A stretch of DNA of 64,000 nt from CAYRHN01 sp964424115 (GTDB taxonomy: Bacteria > Chloroflexota > Anaerolineae > Anaerolineales > Anaerolineaceae), in assembly GCA_964424115.1 (NCBI GenBank), contig CAYRHN010000002.1, positions 248,001-312,000 on the forward strand, written 5' to 3'. Below are positions 1 through 8,866 of this stretch, piece by piece (the stretch's first letter is position 1; each line of letters opens with the position of its first letter). The notes under the pieces are model-generated. The model saw nothing but the letters and a program-made list of their open reading frames with translations, had not been told where the DNA came from and searched no databases. Made by a program: the position numbers and the translations under genes.

Positions 1-69
1 TCCAAGAATTGCAAATAGAGGTTCCTTCAAGAAATGTATTATTCTGATGCCGAATAGGGAAGGTGTTGA

Positions 70-75
70 TATAAT
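70..75 (+). promoter_or_regulatory. candidate -10 box (TATAAT) just before the first gene
   Basis: A perfect TATAAT lies six bases before the ATG at 82. Transcription from it would begin at or very near that ATG, so the message would be leaderless or almost so. No clear -35 box and no Shine-Dalgarno are visible. The placement is seen directly; promoter activity is inferred. Confidence 0.35.
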
Positions 76-81
76 TAGCTG

Positions 82-714
82 ATGGAAGACCTGACCTATC
101 AACCAAAATTTAATTGTGAACAATGTCTGACCAAATGTGACGGTCATTCAAAAACCGCATATATTTTTGAACATGACGTAGCCCTATCTGAGAAAGCCGA
201 GGATTGGCTGATAGATCATTTCGTAAGAAAACATAGCTTGTCCGTGAGGAAAGCCCCAGCGCAACAACATGGATTGCCAGATCTGGAAATTTTAAATGGC
301 CATAAGGTGATGGGACGCGTAGAGGTAAAGGCTCAAGGACGCGCCTTTATGTTGGTAAAACAACTTTTACCGCAAGCGAACCTTCTTCCTTATGAGACGA
401 TAGCTCTAAATTTAAGTGATTTTGAACGTTATTGGACACAATATCAATCTGATAAATTACCAATCTTTATCATCTGGCGCGTCAAACGTCCTTGTATTGG
501 GGAGGGGTATTGGGGACAATCTTTACAAAATTTGTTTGCTCTCTATAAAAAATATGGTTACGGCAGACGATTCAGAAGAAAATCAACAGCAAGCGATATA
601 GTGGATGGTCATCACAAAGGGGTAACCGTTAATTATCATTTTAGTCTGAAGGAATTGATTCCGCTGGAAAAATTAGACGGTGTAATTATTTCTGCTTGTT
701 TCCAAAATATTTGA
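82..714 (+). CDS. PD-(D/E)xK nuclease-like protein, probable restriction-associated
   Basis: A 210-residue protein. An N-terminal Cys pair (CEQC, residues 12-15) and a further Cys at 19 may bind metal. Around residues 70-85 a PDLEI segment is followed by VEVKAQ, the Asp ... Glu-x-Lys spacing of the PD-(D/E)xK nuclease fold. It is the first of a tight cluster with a second nuclease-like gene (19-base gap) and an adenine methyltransferase, which suggests a restriction role. I do not recognise the family by name. It could be a second endonuclease subunit or a Vsr-like or accessory nuclease. The start has no Shine-Dalgarno but follows a -10-like box closely, so leaderless translation is possible. 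Confidence 0.55.
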   Translation: MEDLTYQPKFNCEQCLTKCDGHSKTAYIFEHDVALSEKAEDWLIDHFVRKHSLSVRKAPAQQHGLPDLEILNGHKVMGRVEVKAQGRAFMLVKQLLPQANLLPYETIALNLSDFERYWTQYQSDKLPIFIIWRVKRPCIGEGYWGQSLQNLFALYKKYGYGRRFRRKSTASDIVDGHHKGVTVNYHFSLKELIPLEKLDGVIISACFQNI

Positions 715-732
715 GAGGATGCGAAAATTGAT

Positions 733-1410
733 ATGGCAAAAATTCGAGATACAATAGGACGATCCGATGCAAATTCAGGGTATTCGCGTTTGTTAGGTAG
801 CCAACAGTTAGGCCATCTTATCAGTCGATTGCATGCCACCGTCATTCGCACAGGGAACGAGCTCGAGTCGGTTCTTCGATCTGAAACTCCCGAACAATTT
901 AAATCAACTCTTGATAGAGTGCTAAGGAACTCTTCCCTATGGACTAGTGATGTTCAAATTGTATTTCAAGCTCATAAGCCAGAAAGTTCTGGAAATAAAG
1001 GGAGCACAGTTGACATCGTCATATTCTTGCATATAGAAAAAAGAATACTGTTAATTGAGCTTAAGGACGGGGATACTTTTGACACGAAAAAAGCCTCTGG
1101 TGAATTGCAAAGCCTAAGGGACTTTGCTGCCTGGATATCAACTAAGATCGCCTATTCTGTCGATTATTATATTTGTTCTTTTAATCAAAGCAATAAAGAT
1201 CTGATAACAAAAGGTTCAAAAGACAGGTTTGATGTCGAACATGTAATGACCGGAAATGAATTATGCACTTTGTTAGGAATCAATTATGATACAGTGCGTC
1301 GCGAACGGCAGGCAGAACAGATCGAAAATTTACAATATTTTTTGAGTGAGTTGGTAAGAATACCAGAAGTACGCGAGTCAATTCAAGAATTATTAGATAA
1401 GAAAATATAG
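733..1410 (+). CDS. probable type II restriction endonuclease (HinfI-like partner)
   Basis: A 225-residue protein with a clear PD-(D/E)xK core: VDIVIF at about 93-98, then LIELKDGD at about 107-114, followed by FDTKKASGE, a signature common in type II endonucleases. It ends eight bases before the methyltransferase at 1419, whose family (M.HinfI/CcrM) methylates adenine in GANTC. It is therefore the best candidate for the cognate endonuclease that cuts unmethylated DNA. The start is supported by GAGAGGAT upstream. The specificity is inferred from the partner, not from this sequence. Confidence 0.65.
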   Translation: MAKIRDTIGRSDANSGYSRLLGSQQLGHLISRLHATVIRTGNELESVLRSETPEQFKSTLDRVLRNSSLWTSDVQIVFQAHKPESSGNKGSTVDIVIFLHIEKRILLIELKDGDTFDTKKASGELQSLRDFAAWISTKIAYSVDYYICSFNQSNKDLITKGSKDRFDVEHVMTGNELCTLLGINYDTVRRERQAEQIENLQYFLSELVRIPEVRESIQELLDKKI

Positions 1411-1418
1411 GTGATTGA

Positions 1419-2534
1419 ATGGAAAATAGATTGGAACTGGCTTTAGATAGAATTATTCAAGGGGATTGTATCGAAACATTGAATGCATTGCCGGAAAAAT
1501 CGGTGGATTTGGTTTTTGCCGATCCGCCTTATAATTTGCAGCTTCAAAATGAATTATGGCGACCTAATATGACTAAAGTTGATGCCGTTGATGATGATTG
1601 GGATAAATTTAGCGATTTTGCCGATTATGATCAATTTACGCGTGAGTGGCTCTTGGGCTGCCGGCGAGTACTTAAAGACACTGGTACATTGTGGGTGATT
1701 GGATCCTATCATAATATTTACCGTGTTGGCAGTGTGTTGATGGATTTGGGATATTGGATTCTGAATGATGTTGTTTGGGTAAAGACAAATCCGATGCCAA
1801 ATTTTCGTGGGGTGCGTTTCACCAATGCACACGAAACAATGATTTGGGCTCAAAAAAACAAAGGATCTCGATATACTTTCAATCACCACGTTATGAAGTC
1901 ATTAAATGATGAATTGCAGATGCGTAGTGATTGGGAGATACCGCTGTGTACTGGTAGAGAACGCGTGAAGGTTAACGGTGAAAAAGCACATTCCACACAG
2001 AAGCCCGAGGCTATTTTGTATCGAGTAATTTTATCCAGTTCAAATCCTGGCGATGTTGTTCTAGATCCATTTTTTGGTAGTGGAACCACTGGAGCGGTAG
2101 CAAAAAAATTGCATCGGCATTGGATTGGAATCGAACGCGATGCTAATTACGCAAAAATTGCCCAGGATCGTATCGATGCCATCCAGCCTGAATTAATTTC
2201 AACCGAGGATATGACATTCACAAGTCGGCGAGATCGCCCGCGGGTTGCTTTTGGCACTTTGTTGGAAAATGGATTGTTGGAGATTGGTCAGTCCCTATAT
2301 TTTGGTAAAACTGAAAATGTTACAGCAAAGATATTGGCTAATGGAACCCTCAGTTACAATGGAATGGCAGGATCTATTCACCAAATAGGTGCTACGATTC
2401 AAAATGCTCCATCATGTAATGGGTGGGATCATTGGTATTATATTGATAGCCAAACTGGGCAAAAGCTTGTTTTGAATACTTTGCGTGAAAAGTATCTTGA
2501 AGAGGCACAAAAAAATACGGCTAAACCCGGTTGA
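1419..2534 (+). CDS. site-specific adenine DNA methyltransferase, HinfI/CcrM type with RAMA domain
   Basis: A 371-residue beta-class N6-adenine methyltransferase. The catalytic motif DPPYNLQL lies near residues 35-42 and the SAM-binding motif DPFFGSGTT near 212-220. The block NFRGVRFTNAHETMIWA and the TQKPE segment are characteristic of the M.HinfI/CcrM group, which usually recognises GANTC. Residues after about 270 match the C-terminal RAMA domain (IGQSLYFG ... WDHWYYID). AGGTGAT precedes the ATG. It directly follows the nuclease gene, so a type II restriction-modification role is more likely than a CcrM-like cell-cycle role. Confidence 0.88.
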   Translation: MENRLELALDRIIQGDCIETLNALPEKSVDLVFADPPYNLQLQNELWRPNMTKVDAVDDDWDKFSDFADYDQFTREWLLGCRRVLKDTGTLWVIGSYHNIYRVGSVLMDLGYWILNDVVWVKTNPMPNFRGVRFTNAHETMIWAQKNKGSRYTFNHHVMKSLNDELQMRSDWEIPLCTGRERVKVNGEKAHSTQKPEAILYRVILSSSNPGDVVLDPFFGSGTTGAVAKKLHRHWIGIERDANYAKIAQDRIDAIQPELISTEDMTFTSRRDRPRVAFGTLLENGLLEIGQSLYFGKTENVTAKILANGTLSYNGMAGSIHQIGATIQNAPSCNGWDHWYYIDSQTGQKLVLNTLREKYLEEAQKNTAKPG

Positions 2535-2589
2535 GTTGAGAATCCGTTATTACAGAAAAATATCACAAATCATTTTATAAAGGAAAATC

Positions 2590-3480
2590 ATGGAAGTAAT
2601 TATAGAAATTGGTGATGAATCTATTCAGAGGCAAATCAAAGATGAACTTGAGATCTTTCTAACATATGTTGAGGCAATTGACCCTCCATTAAATATTAAA
2701 CAGATTATAGTTCCCTCCAATTTTGAAGCTAAAGTAAATGAATGCCAGTCCGCTTCAAGCTTCAAGGCCAAACGCGGAATTGAAAACGCAGGAATAGCGG
2801 TAGTGGCGAAGATTATTGAAATTGGCGAAGGTGTATCCATTGTTTTATCGCCCTTTATCTACCTATCTACTTTCGACTCAATGATCCGATGTTTTATCCT
2901 ATTCCATGAAATAGCACACATGCTAAACAAGAGAAGGTTTCCTGTTATTTCTACAAAATTATTTGCCGTAAATAATTATATGGAAAACCTTTATGTTTTG
3001 TTTGATGAGTACTTTGCGGATAGGTTTGCTTTTATAATAACTGAGAAAATATTTGCTCTTCCGACTGCCCCCTGGAAGGTTTATTACGACAATTGGGTTT
3101 CGGGGTACTTAGAACCAACTTTTGATCCACATTATTATGAACTAATTCAAGCTGAAATTGAGAAGTTCAGACAACATGGAGATGTCGATCGTTATTGGAA
3201 TAGCATAATCGAGTTTGTGCAGGTAATTGCTATATCAACTGTACATGGTTTTGCTGGTTTACATCAGCATGCAGACCAAGATAGTATTTATCAATTGCCC
3301 ACCTCAAAATTTATTAACGAAAAAACCCTTACTTTATTGAATTACTTGAAAGTGAAGTTTGAAAAAGCTGAAAGCGACCTTAGCGATGGATATGATTTAA
3401 TGGTTGGCTATTTTACAAATTTCGGAATTAAGTTTGAAGATCGTTCTAGTGGAGGTTATATATATGTATTAGATATTTGA
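2590..3480 (+). CDS. HExxH zinc-metallopeptidase-like protein
   Basis: A 296-residue protein with HEIAH at about 106-110 and DEYFADRFAF some 30 residues later, the arrangement of a gluzincin-type active site (His, His, downstream Glu) seen in ImmA/IrrE-like peptidases. No signal peptide is visible, so it is probably cytoplasmic. AAAGGA precedes the ATG. It follows the restriction-modification genes by 55 bases and shares their AT-rich composition. ImmA-like peptidases usually cleave a repressor or antirepressor, but no repressor gene is adjacent. Its target is unknown. Confidence 0.55.
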   Translation: MEVIIEIGDESIQRQIKDELEIFLTYVEAIDPPLNIKQIIVPSNFEAKVNECQSASSFKAKRGIENAGIAVVAKIIEIGEGVSIVLSPFIYLSTFDSMIRCFILFHEIAHMLNKRRFPVISTKLFAVNNYMENLYVLFDEYFADRFAFIITEKIFALPTAPWKVYYDNWVSGYLEPTFDPHYYELIQAEIEKFRQHGDVDRYWNSIIEFVQVIAISTVHGFAGLHQHADQDSIYQLPTSKFINEKTLTLLNYLKVKFEKAESDLSDGYDLMVGYFTNFGIKFEDRSSGGYIYVLDI

Positions 3481-3592
3481 TTTTGCTCATTTGTTCGCAC
3501 GGTAAAGGGAGATTTATTGATTTTAATCTTCACAGAACGATCTAAAACATATTACCAGCATTCAAATAGTTTTATCTTTTACGAATAAATGA

Positions 3593-3630
3593 TATAATAT
3601 TTTTTAAGGGGCAAGAACAATCAAATAAAA
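3593..3630 (+). promoter_or_regulatory. candidate -10 box and leader motif shared with the 9.7-kb leader
   Basis: TATAAT at 3593-3598 precedes the GC-rich operon. The 20 bases at 3611-3630 (GCAAGAACAATCAAATAAAA) match 17 of 20 bases at 9743-9762, which also lies just after a -10-like box. Apart from this and the hairpin at 3720 I see no gene in 3481-3780. Confidence 0.4.
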
Positions 3631-3719
3631 CCAAGCCAATCTGCCGGCAGCAGTCCGGCCAAGTAAGACAATAATTCAGGAACCAATCGGTCATACAAAT
3701 CGCGGTCGTTAGGAAAAAG

Positions 3720-3747
3720 ACGGCCTTTGTATGGCCGTTTTTGTTTT
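3720..3747 (+). terminator. attenuator-like hairpin with T-tract before the surface-protein gene
   Basis: ACGGCC (3720-3725) pairs with GGCCGT (3733-3738), followed by TTTTGTTTT. It lies between the candidate promoter at 3593 and the ATG at 3781, so it may be a leader attenuator rather than the end of the upstream gene, which stops 240 bases earlier. Confidence 0.5.
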
Positions 3748-3780
3748 AACCACCCAATATCGAAAGGAGAAAGACAAGCA

Positions 3781-6700
3781 ATGAAAAGTATCAAACGCTC
3801 ATTTCCTCTTGTGCTCAGCCTGTTGTTCTTGCTGACCATCGCTGTTGCCGCGAACTACATCGGCCCCAACCGTACCAGCACGAGCACTACCTGGGAACGA
3901 AAGCATTGCAATTATGTAGCTTCATCGGGGGGCAGCTTCTGCAATCTGGATCTGTATTATGCTCCAACAGGCGTTTGCCCGGCAGCGGGATTGACCGCTC
4001 CCTGGTTCACCAATTCTCCTTCGGACTGCGGCCCGACCTGGCCGGGAACCTGTGGGGTTGACATTGTATGCTCCATCAACAAGAACGTGGATGCGGTGGA
4101 AACCTGTACCAACGGGCAGTCCAGCTGCACTGCCACGACTGTAACAACCAACGATCCTCCCGCCACAGTTTCTGGCGCGGCTTTGTGTACCACGGCAGGC
4201 ACTAACGGCTGGTGTCGGGGCGGCTCCACCGTATCGCTCTCTGCCAATGAGCCGGTCGGTGGAAAGCAGATCACCTACATCGAAGGCAGCCTGGGGGCGG
4301 GCCTGTTCACGGTCTGCGATCCAGCAGACAATTCCAATGTATCCTGCTCCTGGACACCGGCGGAAGGGAACTACACCCTGTCGTTCTGGGCGCACAGCAC
4401 CTATGGGGATACCAGCACGGCGCAAACGCTTGCTTCCAAAGTGGACACGGTGGTCCCAACGGTAGACATGGCCGTGTCCGAGTCTCCGAATGCCAACGGA
4501 TGGTATCGCAACTCACCGACCTTCTACGTAAATGGAACAGACGTCACTTCTGGCATCGCCGGCGAATTTATTCAGGTCAATGGCGGTGCGTTTCAGGCCA
4601 GCCCATACACCTTGCTAACCGAGGGCGTGTTTTCTGTGCGCGGAGTTTCTACCGACAATGCCGGCAACCAATCCAACACTTCGGTTAGTACGGTTCGAAT
4701 CGATACCACTGCTCCGTACGATTACGATTTCCTGCCAGCACGTCCCCCGGACTATGGCGGACAATGGTATCTCTCACCTGTCATCGTGGATGTAGCAGGA
4801 CATGATGTCCTGTCCGGTTTTGATTATGCCAGCTATCTGTGGTATGGAGACAACGGATTTACCCAAGTTGGTAATTTTCCTCTGGCAATCGACCGTGAAG
4901 GATATAACGATCTCAACCCATGTGCGTACGACAAGGCCGGGAACAGTCTTTGCGGCAGTAAGGTGATCTATCTAGATCTGGCCAATCCGACCGCTGCTCC
5001 GTTGATCAGCGGGGTGTTAGGGTTGAATGATTGGTATGTCTCTCCGGTGGCTCTGGGTGTGAACGCCGCCGATGCTGGTTCCGGCATTTGCTCCCGCAGC
5101 GTGAACGTAGATGCCTCAGTGTGGCATAACGCGCCATTCAACTTTTCCGGTCTGGGACCGCACTCGTTCGTAGCTCAGGCTACCGACTGCGCGAGCCGTG
5201 TTTCTCCGATCACCTCCCCAATAAATTTCAAGGTGGACACGGTTCCACCCACGTTATTCACCCTAATTCCTGTGCCAGACGGACAAAACGGCTGGTACGT
5301 CAATCCGATAAGTATTGGTATTTTTGGTGACGATCTGACCTCCGGGCTGATGTTGGCGCAGGTACAGATGGATGGTGGCGCGTGGGAGAATGGCAGCGCG
5401 ACCGTCGGAGTAGAAGGCATACATGACCTGGCATTTCGCACCCAGGATAACGCCGGGAATCTGAGCACCGCCACAGCGGAAGTATCCCTTGATCTCACTG
5501 ATCCTGCTGTGAGCCTGGCGGATATTGGCACATCTGGACTGGCCGGCTGGTACGTCTCTCCGGTCACAGTGAATGCCAGCGCTACGGATGCCATTTCAGG
5601 AGTGCAAAGTATCCGTATGCGTAGGGACGGGCAAGCATGGGATGCGGTTAACACTTTGCTTTTGTCTGCCGACGGTATCTATCAGATCGATGCGCAAGCA
5701 ACCGATCGGGCTGGAAGGCAGTCCCTGGCTGCTCAAACCGTGAGCGTGGATCAAACCTCCCCTACCCTCAACACCCTGATCCCCGTGCCAGACGGACAAA
5801 ACGGCTGGTACGTCAATCCGATTGTGGTCGGCATTTTCGGCGATGATCAGACCTCCGGGATGGATCTGGCTCAGGTGCAGGTGGATGGGGGCGCGTGGGA
5901 GAATGGCAGCGCAACCGTTGAAGTAGAGGGCGTGCATGACCTGGCATTTCGTACCCGGGATCATGCCGGCAACCTGAGTACAGCTTCCGCACAGGTGTCG
6001 CTGGATTTGAGCGATCCTGCATTGAGTGTGTCCGTGACAGGCACTTCCGGCTCATCCGGTTGGTACGTCTCTCCAGTCACCTGTAACGCGACTGCTTCAG
6101 ACGCCGTATCTGGGCTGCAAACTATTCAGGCGCGGATTGCCGGACAACCCTGGGCTAACCAGGATGCCCTGATCCTCTCAGCTGATGGGAATTACCAGGT
6201 TGAATTTGTGGCAACGGATAAGGCGGGTCGGCAGACGCTGGTCCCAGAAAACGCGCGCGTTGATCGGACGCCGCCCATCCTGTCTCCCACGATCAGCGGG
6301 ACAATGGGCTTGAACAACTGGTACACCAGCCCGGTATCCTTGCAGGCCAATGCCTCGGATACGACTTCTGGGGTTGCGACCATCCAGCCGGCTCCGGCTT
6401 TCTCAGTCACGGAAGATGGCCCGCACTCGGTGAATTGGCTGATCCAGGATAATGCCGGGAACGCGACCCATTCCACAACGGTATTCCAAATTGACCAGAC
6501 ACCTCCTGCGCTGGTCTTCGATCCCATTCCGAACATCCTGACCGGTGAGATCACGCTTTCCGGTCTGGCCGCGGACGCAATGTCTGGTCTGGCGACTGTA
6601 GAAGTCTCAACCTCGCTCGGCCTTTTCTGGCAGGAAGTAACCATCCAGCCGGATGGAAGCTGGTCCATGCCCTTTAATACATACCTGTTCCCTGGCGGGC

Positions 6701-7416
6701 AGGTATTGATCCTTGCGCAAGCCCATGACCTGGCTGGCAACGTGAAGATTGTGAACCTGACTGCCACGATTGCCAATCGCCCGCCCGATATCACCCTCAG
6801 CAAACGCTGGTACATCTGGGAGAGCGGGGAAATGGCTATCGAAGTGGGAGATGTGCCATACGAACGCGTGACCGTGGAAATTTGCGATGGGCAAAAACGC
6901 TGGCCATGCGCTGTCCTAACCTTCGGCCCGGAAAATACTCCGGGACAGGTGGTGTGGGATCGCCATTTTGGCAGCATTGTGGCCCCGATTGGCGAGTACC
7001 CGGTCACGGCGACGGTGACGGATATCCTGGGGCGCAGCGCAACGGCGCATGGCGTGATCGTCATTCCGCAGCCCTGGACACCTACTGCTACTGCAACCGC
7101 GACCCCAACGCAAACCGCGACGCCCATGCCCACCCAAACTGGAACCATGCAACCTACGGAAACCACGCAGTCAACGCAGGAGATTATAAACACTCCGATG
7201 CCTACGCTGGTATCGACTCCTGAGCCGCTTCTGAATGTGGTTCAGGCAATTCAAGAAAAGCTGTCCTTCGGCCCCTACCTGGTGCTGATCGGATTTTGCT
7301 TTGTACTTGGAGCTTCAGTCAGCCGCGACCGCCGGCCCAAAGAATGGAAGCGACTGGCAAAACAACTCAACCAAATCATTTCGTTAGAAAAAGGAGAACA
7401 AAAGAAAAATGACTGA
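3781..7416 (+). CDS. secreted, membrane-anchored Ig-like repeat surface protein
   Basis: About 1211 residues from the ATG at 3781, which has AAAGGAG upstream; an upstream in-frame ATG lies in the hairpin region and lacks this. A signal peptide (KSIKRSF, then a Leu-rich core ending AVAANY) is followed by a Cys-rich segment. Then come about ten repeats of roughly 95-100 residues with the pattern NGWY..PV ... A.D..SG ... D.AGN, typical of bacterial Ig-like surface domains. Near the C-terminus lies a Thr/Pro-rich spacer, a transmembrane helix (YLVLIGFCFVLGA) and a basic tail. It is probably a stalk or adhesin on the cell surface. It opens the Tad-like pilus gene set and overlaps the next gene by eight bases. 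Confidence 0.75.
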   Translation: MKSIKRSFPLVLSLLFLLTIAVAANYIGPNRTSTSTTWERKHCNYVASSGGSFCNLDLYYAPTGVCPAAGLTAPWFTNSPSDCGPTWPGTCGVDIVCSINKNVDAVETCTNGQSSCTATTVTTNDPPATVSGAALCTTAGTNGWCRGGSTVSLSANEPVGGKQITYIEGSLGAGLFTVCDPADNSNVSCSWTPAEGNYTLSFWAHSTYGDTSTAQTLASKVDTVVPTVDMAVSESPNANGWYRNSPTFYVNGTDVTSGIAGEFIQVNGGAFQASPYTLLTEGVFSVRGVSTDNAGNQSNTSVSTVRIDTTAPYDYDFLPARPPDYGGQWYLSPVIVDVAGHDVLSGFDYASYLWYGDNGFTQVGNFPLAIDREGYNDLNPCAYDKAGNSLCGSKVIYLDLANPTAAPLISGVLGLNDWYVSPVALGVNAADAGSGICSRSVNVDASVWHNAPFNFSGLGPHSFVAQATDCASRVSPITSPINFKVDTVPPTLFTLIPVPDGQNGWYVNPISIGIFGDDLTSGLMLAQVQMDGGAWENGSATVGVEGIHDLAFRTQDNAGNLSTATAEVSLDLTDPAVSLADIGTSGLAGWYVSPVTVNASATDAISGVQSIRMRRDGQAWDAVNTLLLSADGIYQIDAQATDRAGRQSLAAQTVSVDQTSPTLNTLIPVPDGQNGWYVNPIVVGIFGDDQTSGMDLAQVQVDGGAWENGSATVEVEGVHDLAFRTRDHAGNLSTASAQVSLDLSDPALSVSVTGTSGSSGWYVSPVTCNATASDAVSGLQTIQARIAGQPWANQDALILSADGNYQVEFVATDKAGRQTLVPENARVDRTPPILSPTISGTMGLNNWYTSPVSLQANASDTTSGVATIQPAPAFSVTEDGPHSVNWLIQDNAGNATHSTTVFQIDQTPPALVFDPIPNILTGEITLSGLAADAMSGLATVEVSTSLGLFWQEVTIQPDGSWSMPFNTYLFPGGQVLILAQAHDLAGNVKIVNLTATIANRPPDITLSKRWYIWESGEMAIEVGDVPYERVTVEICDGQKRWPCAVLTFGPENTPGQVVWDRHFGSIVAPIGEYPVTATVTDILGRSATAHGVIVIPQPWTPTATATATPTQTATPMPTQTGTMQPTETTQSTQEIINTPMPTLVSTPEPLLNVVQAIQEKLSFGPYLVLIGFCFVLGASVSRDRRPKEWKRLAKQLNQIISLEKGEQKKND

Positions 7417-7957
7417 CACAATCTCTCTCGTAACCTTGCTGGCCGTGCTGATGCTCGGCCTGATCCTGTGGCTGTACAACAGCCGGCAGGCGGATGCCCT
7501 GCGCACGATGTCGCGCACGGTGGAGGATATGCACCTCTTGCAGCTGAAGAATCGCCGCGACGCGCGCAAGAAGGAGCCGATGACCCTGAGCGCCCTGCAA
7601 TGGCTTGAAAAGCAGGTCGGCACAGGTCTTTCATTGACAGAGGTGATTGGGGTATCTCATTCGCCATTGTGGGCCAACCTTCGCGCTGGCAGCGACGGGC
7701 GGGTGGTGGTTTCCCCCCTGGAATTATCCGATCTGCGCAAGGCGCTCAAGGTGAGCGAACCCAAACGCTCCCGCCTGTCGAATGCTTTTGAGCCGCTCTT
7801 GGGGGATGCCCCTCGCAATCTGAGCGTGATCGAACGCTCCCTGCGGGATGAGGAATGGTTTGATCTGGAAGCAGAACAGATCGGCAAAGCAATGGGCCTG
7901 GATTGGGGGGAAGTATCCCGTCTTTGGTTCTACATCATTCCGACAAAGGGGAAGTAA
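7409..7957 (+). CDS. membrane-anchored protein of unknown function in the pilus operon
   Basis: A 182-residue protein with one N-terminal membrane helix (SLVTLLAVLMLGLILWLY, residues 6-23) and a charged cytoplasmic remainder. GGAGAAC precedes its ATG inside the end of the surface-protein gene. Its stop shares one base with the start of the prepilin peptidase, so translation is probably coupled. I recognise no domain. By position it may be an assembly or anchoring factor for the surface protein or pilus. Confidence 0.5.
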   Translation: MTDTISLVTLLAVLMLGLILWLYNSRQADALRTMSRTVEDMHLLQLKNRRDARKKEPMTLSALQWLEKQVGTGLSLTEVIGVSHSPLWANLRAGSDGRVVVSPLELSDLRKALKVSEPKRSRLSNAFEPLLGDAPRNLSVIERSLRDEEWFDLEAEQIGKAMGLDWGEVSRLWFYIIPTKGK

Positions 7958-8490
7958 TGGGCGATATCCTTCTGGCGGTGGTGGTTTTTATATGGCTGGC
8001 GGTATGCGCAGGATTTGACCTGCGTCTTCGCCGGGTCCCGAACTGGCTGACCCTGATCCCGCTGGCCGGCGGGCTGGTACTGGCAAGCCTGCGTGGAAAC
8101 TGGCCGGCGGCGGTGCTGGTGGTGCTGATGATCTTCCTCTCCGATCTGACGAAGCGGGTCGCAGGGGGGATTGCAACGACCGCCTTACTTGCTGCGGGTT
8201 TTGTTTCGTATAAGCTGCTCGGATTACCGCTGGATGCGCTCTTGACCCAGATCATTTTGTTCGTGGCCTGGCAGTTATGGTTGAACCATCTGACCGGAGG
8301 CGCGGATGCCAAAATCCTGATGACTCTGACATTGTTGTATGGAAGCGGAGTGTTCCTGGCGGCGACATTGGCCGGCGGTCTTTTTGGCCTGGCTGCGCTC
8401 TTACTCAAGAAGAAGATGCTGCCCTATGTCCTGCCGATTGCTGCCGGGAGCACTGTGTTTTTGATCTTCTCGCTTGCCAAACTTATCTAA
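7957..8490 (+). CDS. prepilin peptidase, A24/TadV (CpaA) type
   Basis: A 177-residue polytopic membrane protein starting at the ATG that overlaps the previous stop. The segment GFDLRLRRVPNWLTL near residue 20 and GGADAKILM near residue 112 supply the two conserved Asp residues of type IV prepilin aspartic peptidases (D...R.PN and GG.D.K). Its substrate is most likely the Flp-like pilin encoded 20 bases downstream. It is short, as in CpaA/TadV, and lacks the N-methylating domain of long prepilin peptidases. Confidence 0.8.
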   Translation: MGDILLAVVVFIWLAVCAGFDLRLRRVPNWLTLIPLAGGLVLASLRGNWPAAVLVVLMIFLSDLTKRVAGGIATTALLAAGFVSYKLLGLPLDALLTQIILFVAWQLWLNHLTGGADAKILMTLTLLYGSGVFLAATLAGGLFGLAALLLKKKMLPYVLPIAAGSTVFLIFSLAKLI

Positions 8491-8509
8491 AGAAAGGAGG
8501 TGAATATCC

Positions 8510-8656
8510 ATGAATTTCCTGACTGACGAAAAAGCCATCGAATCTACTGAAGTGGCGTTGATCATTGCCGCGGTCGTGTTGGTTGCTTATGGCGCATACG
8601 TGCTCCTGGGCAATAACATCAACGTTGCCGTCACTGACGTGGCCGGCAAGGTATAG
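8510..8656 (+). CDS. Flp-type pilin (small)
   Basis: A 48-residue peptide behind a strong AAGGAGGTG ribosome-binding site. A short charged N-terminus (NFLTDEKAIESTEV) leads into a hydrophobic helix (ALIIAAVVLVAYGAYVLLG), the layout of Flp/Fap pilins processed just before the Glu-containing helix. It sits between the prepilin peptidase and TadE/TadG-like genes, which supports the call. Confidence 0.7.
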   Translation: MNFLTDEKAIESTEVALIIAAVVLVAYGAYVLLGNNINVAVTDVAGKV

Positions 8657-8673
8657 TCTGAAAGGAAGGCAGT

Positions 8674-8814
8674 ATGTGTTTTATCCGCGACGAAATTGCG
8701 TTGGAAGCTGTTCAGCTCTATTTTGCCGGGATCGCAATACTGGCCTTCCTGACCTACCAGATGCTGAACACCTATGTAATAACGGTCGTGCGAGATATCG
8801 CCATCCGAATCTAA
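8674..8814 (+). CDS. second tiny pilin-like membrane peptide
   Basis: A 46-residue peptide (starts MCFIRDEIALEAVQ) with one hydrophobic helix (LYFAGIAILAFLTYQML). GGAAGG precedes the ATG. The RDEIALEA stretch resembles the TDEKAIEST stretch of the preceding pilin, so it may be a minor pilin. Nothing else identifies it. Confidence 0.5.
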   Translation: MCFIRDEIALEAVQLYFAGIAILAFLTYQMLNTYVITVVRDIAIRI

Positions 8815-8822
8815 TCGTTCCA

Positions 8823-8852
8823 CCGGGCGGGCGCAGACAAAGCCCCGCCCGG
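8823..8852 (+). promoter_or_regulatory. intercistronic hairpin before the TadE-like gene
   Basis: CCGGGCGGGC (8823-8832) pairs with GCCCCGCCCGG (8842-8852) immediately upstream of AAAGGAG and the ATG at 8867. There is no T-tract. It resembles the hairpins between many genes further downstream. Confidence 0.5.
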
Positions 8853-8866
8853 AAGAAAGGAGAAGT

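Noticed and set aside
6192..7193. A 333-residue minus-strand frame under the Ig-repeat surface protein
   Set aside because: It lies wholly inside a well-supported gene with signal peptide and repeats; its sequence is an antisense artefact of those repeats.
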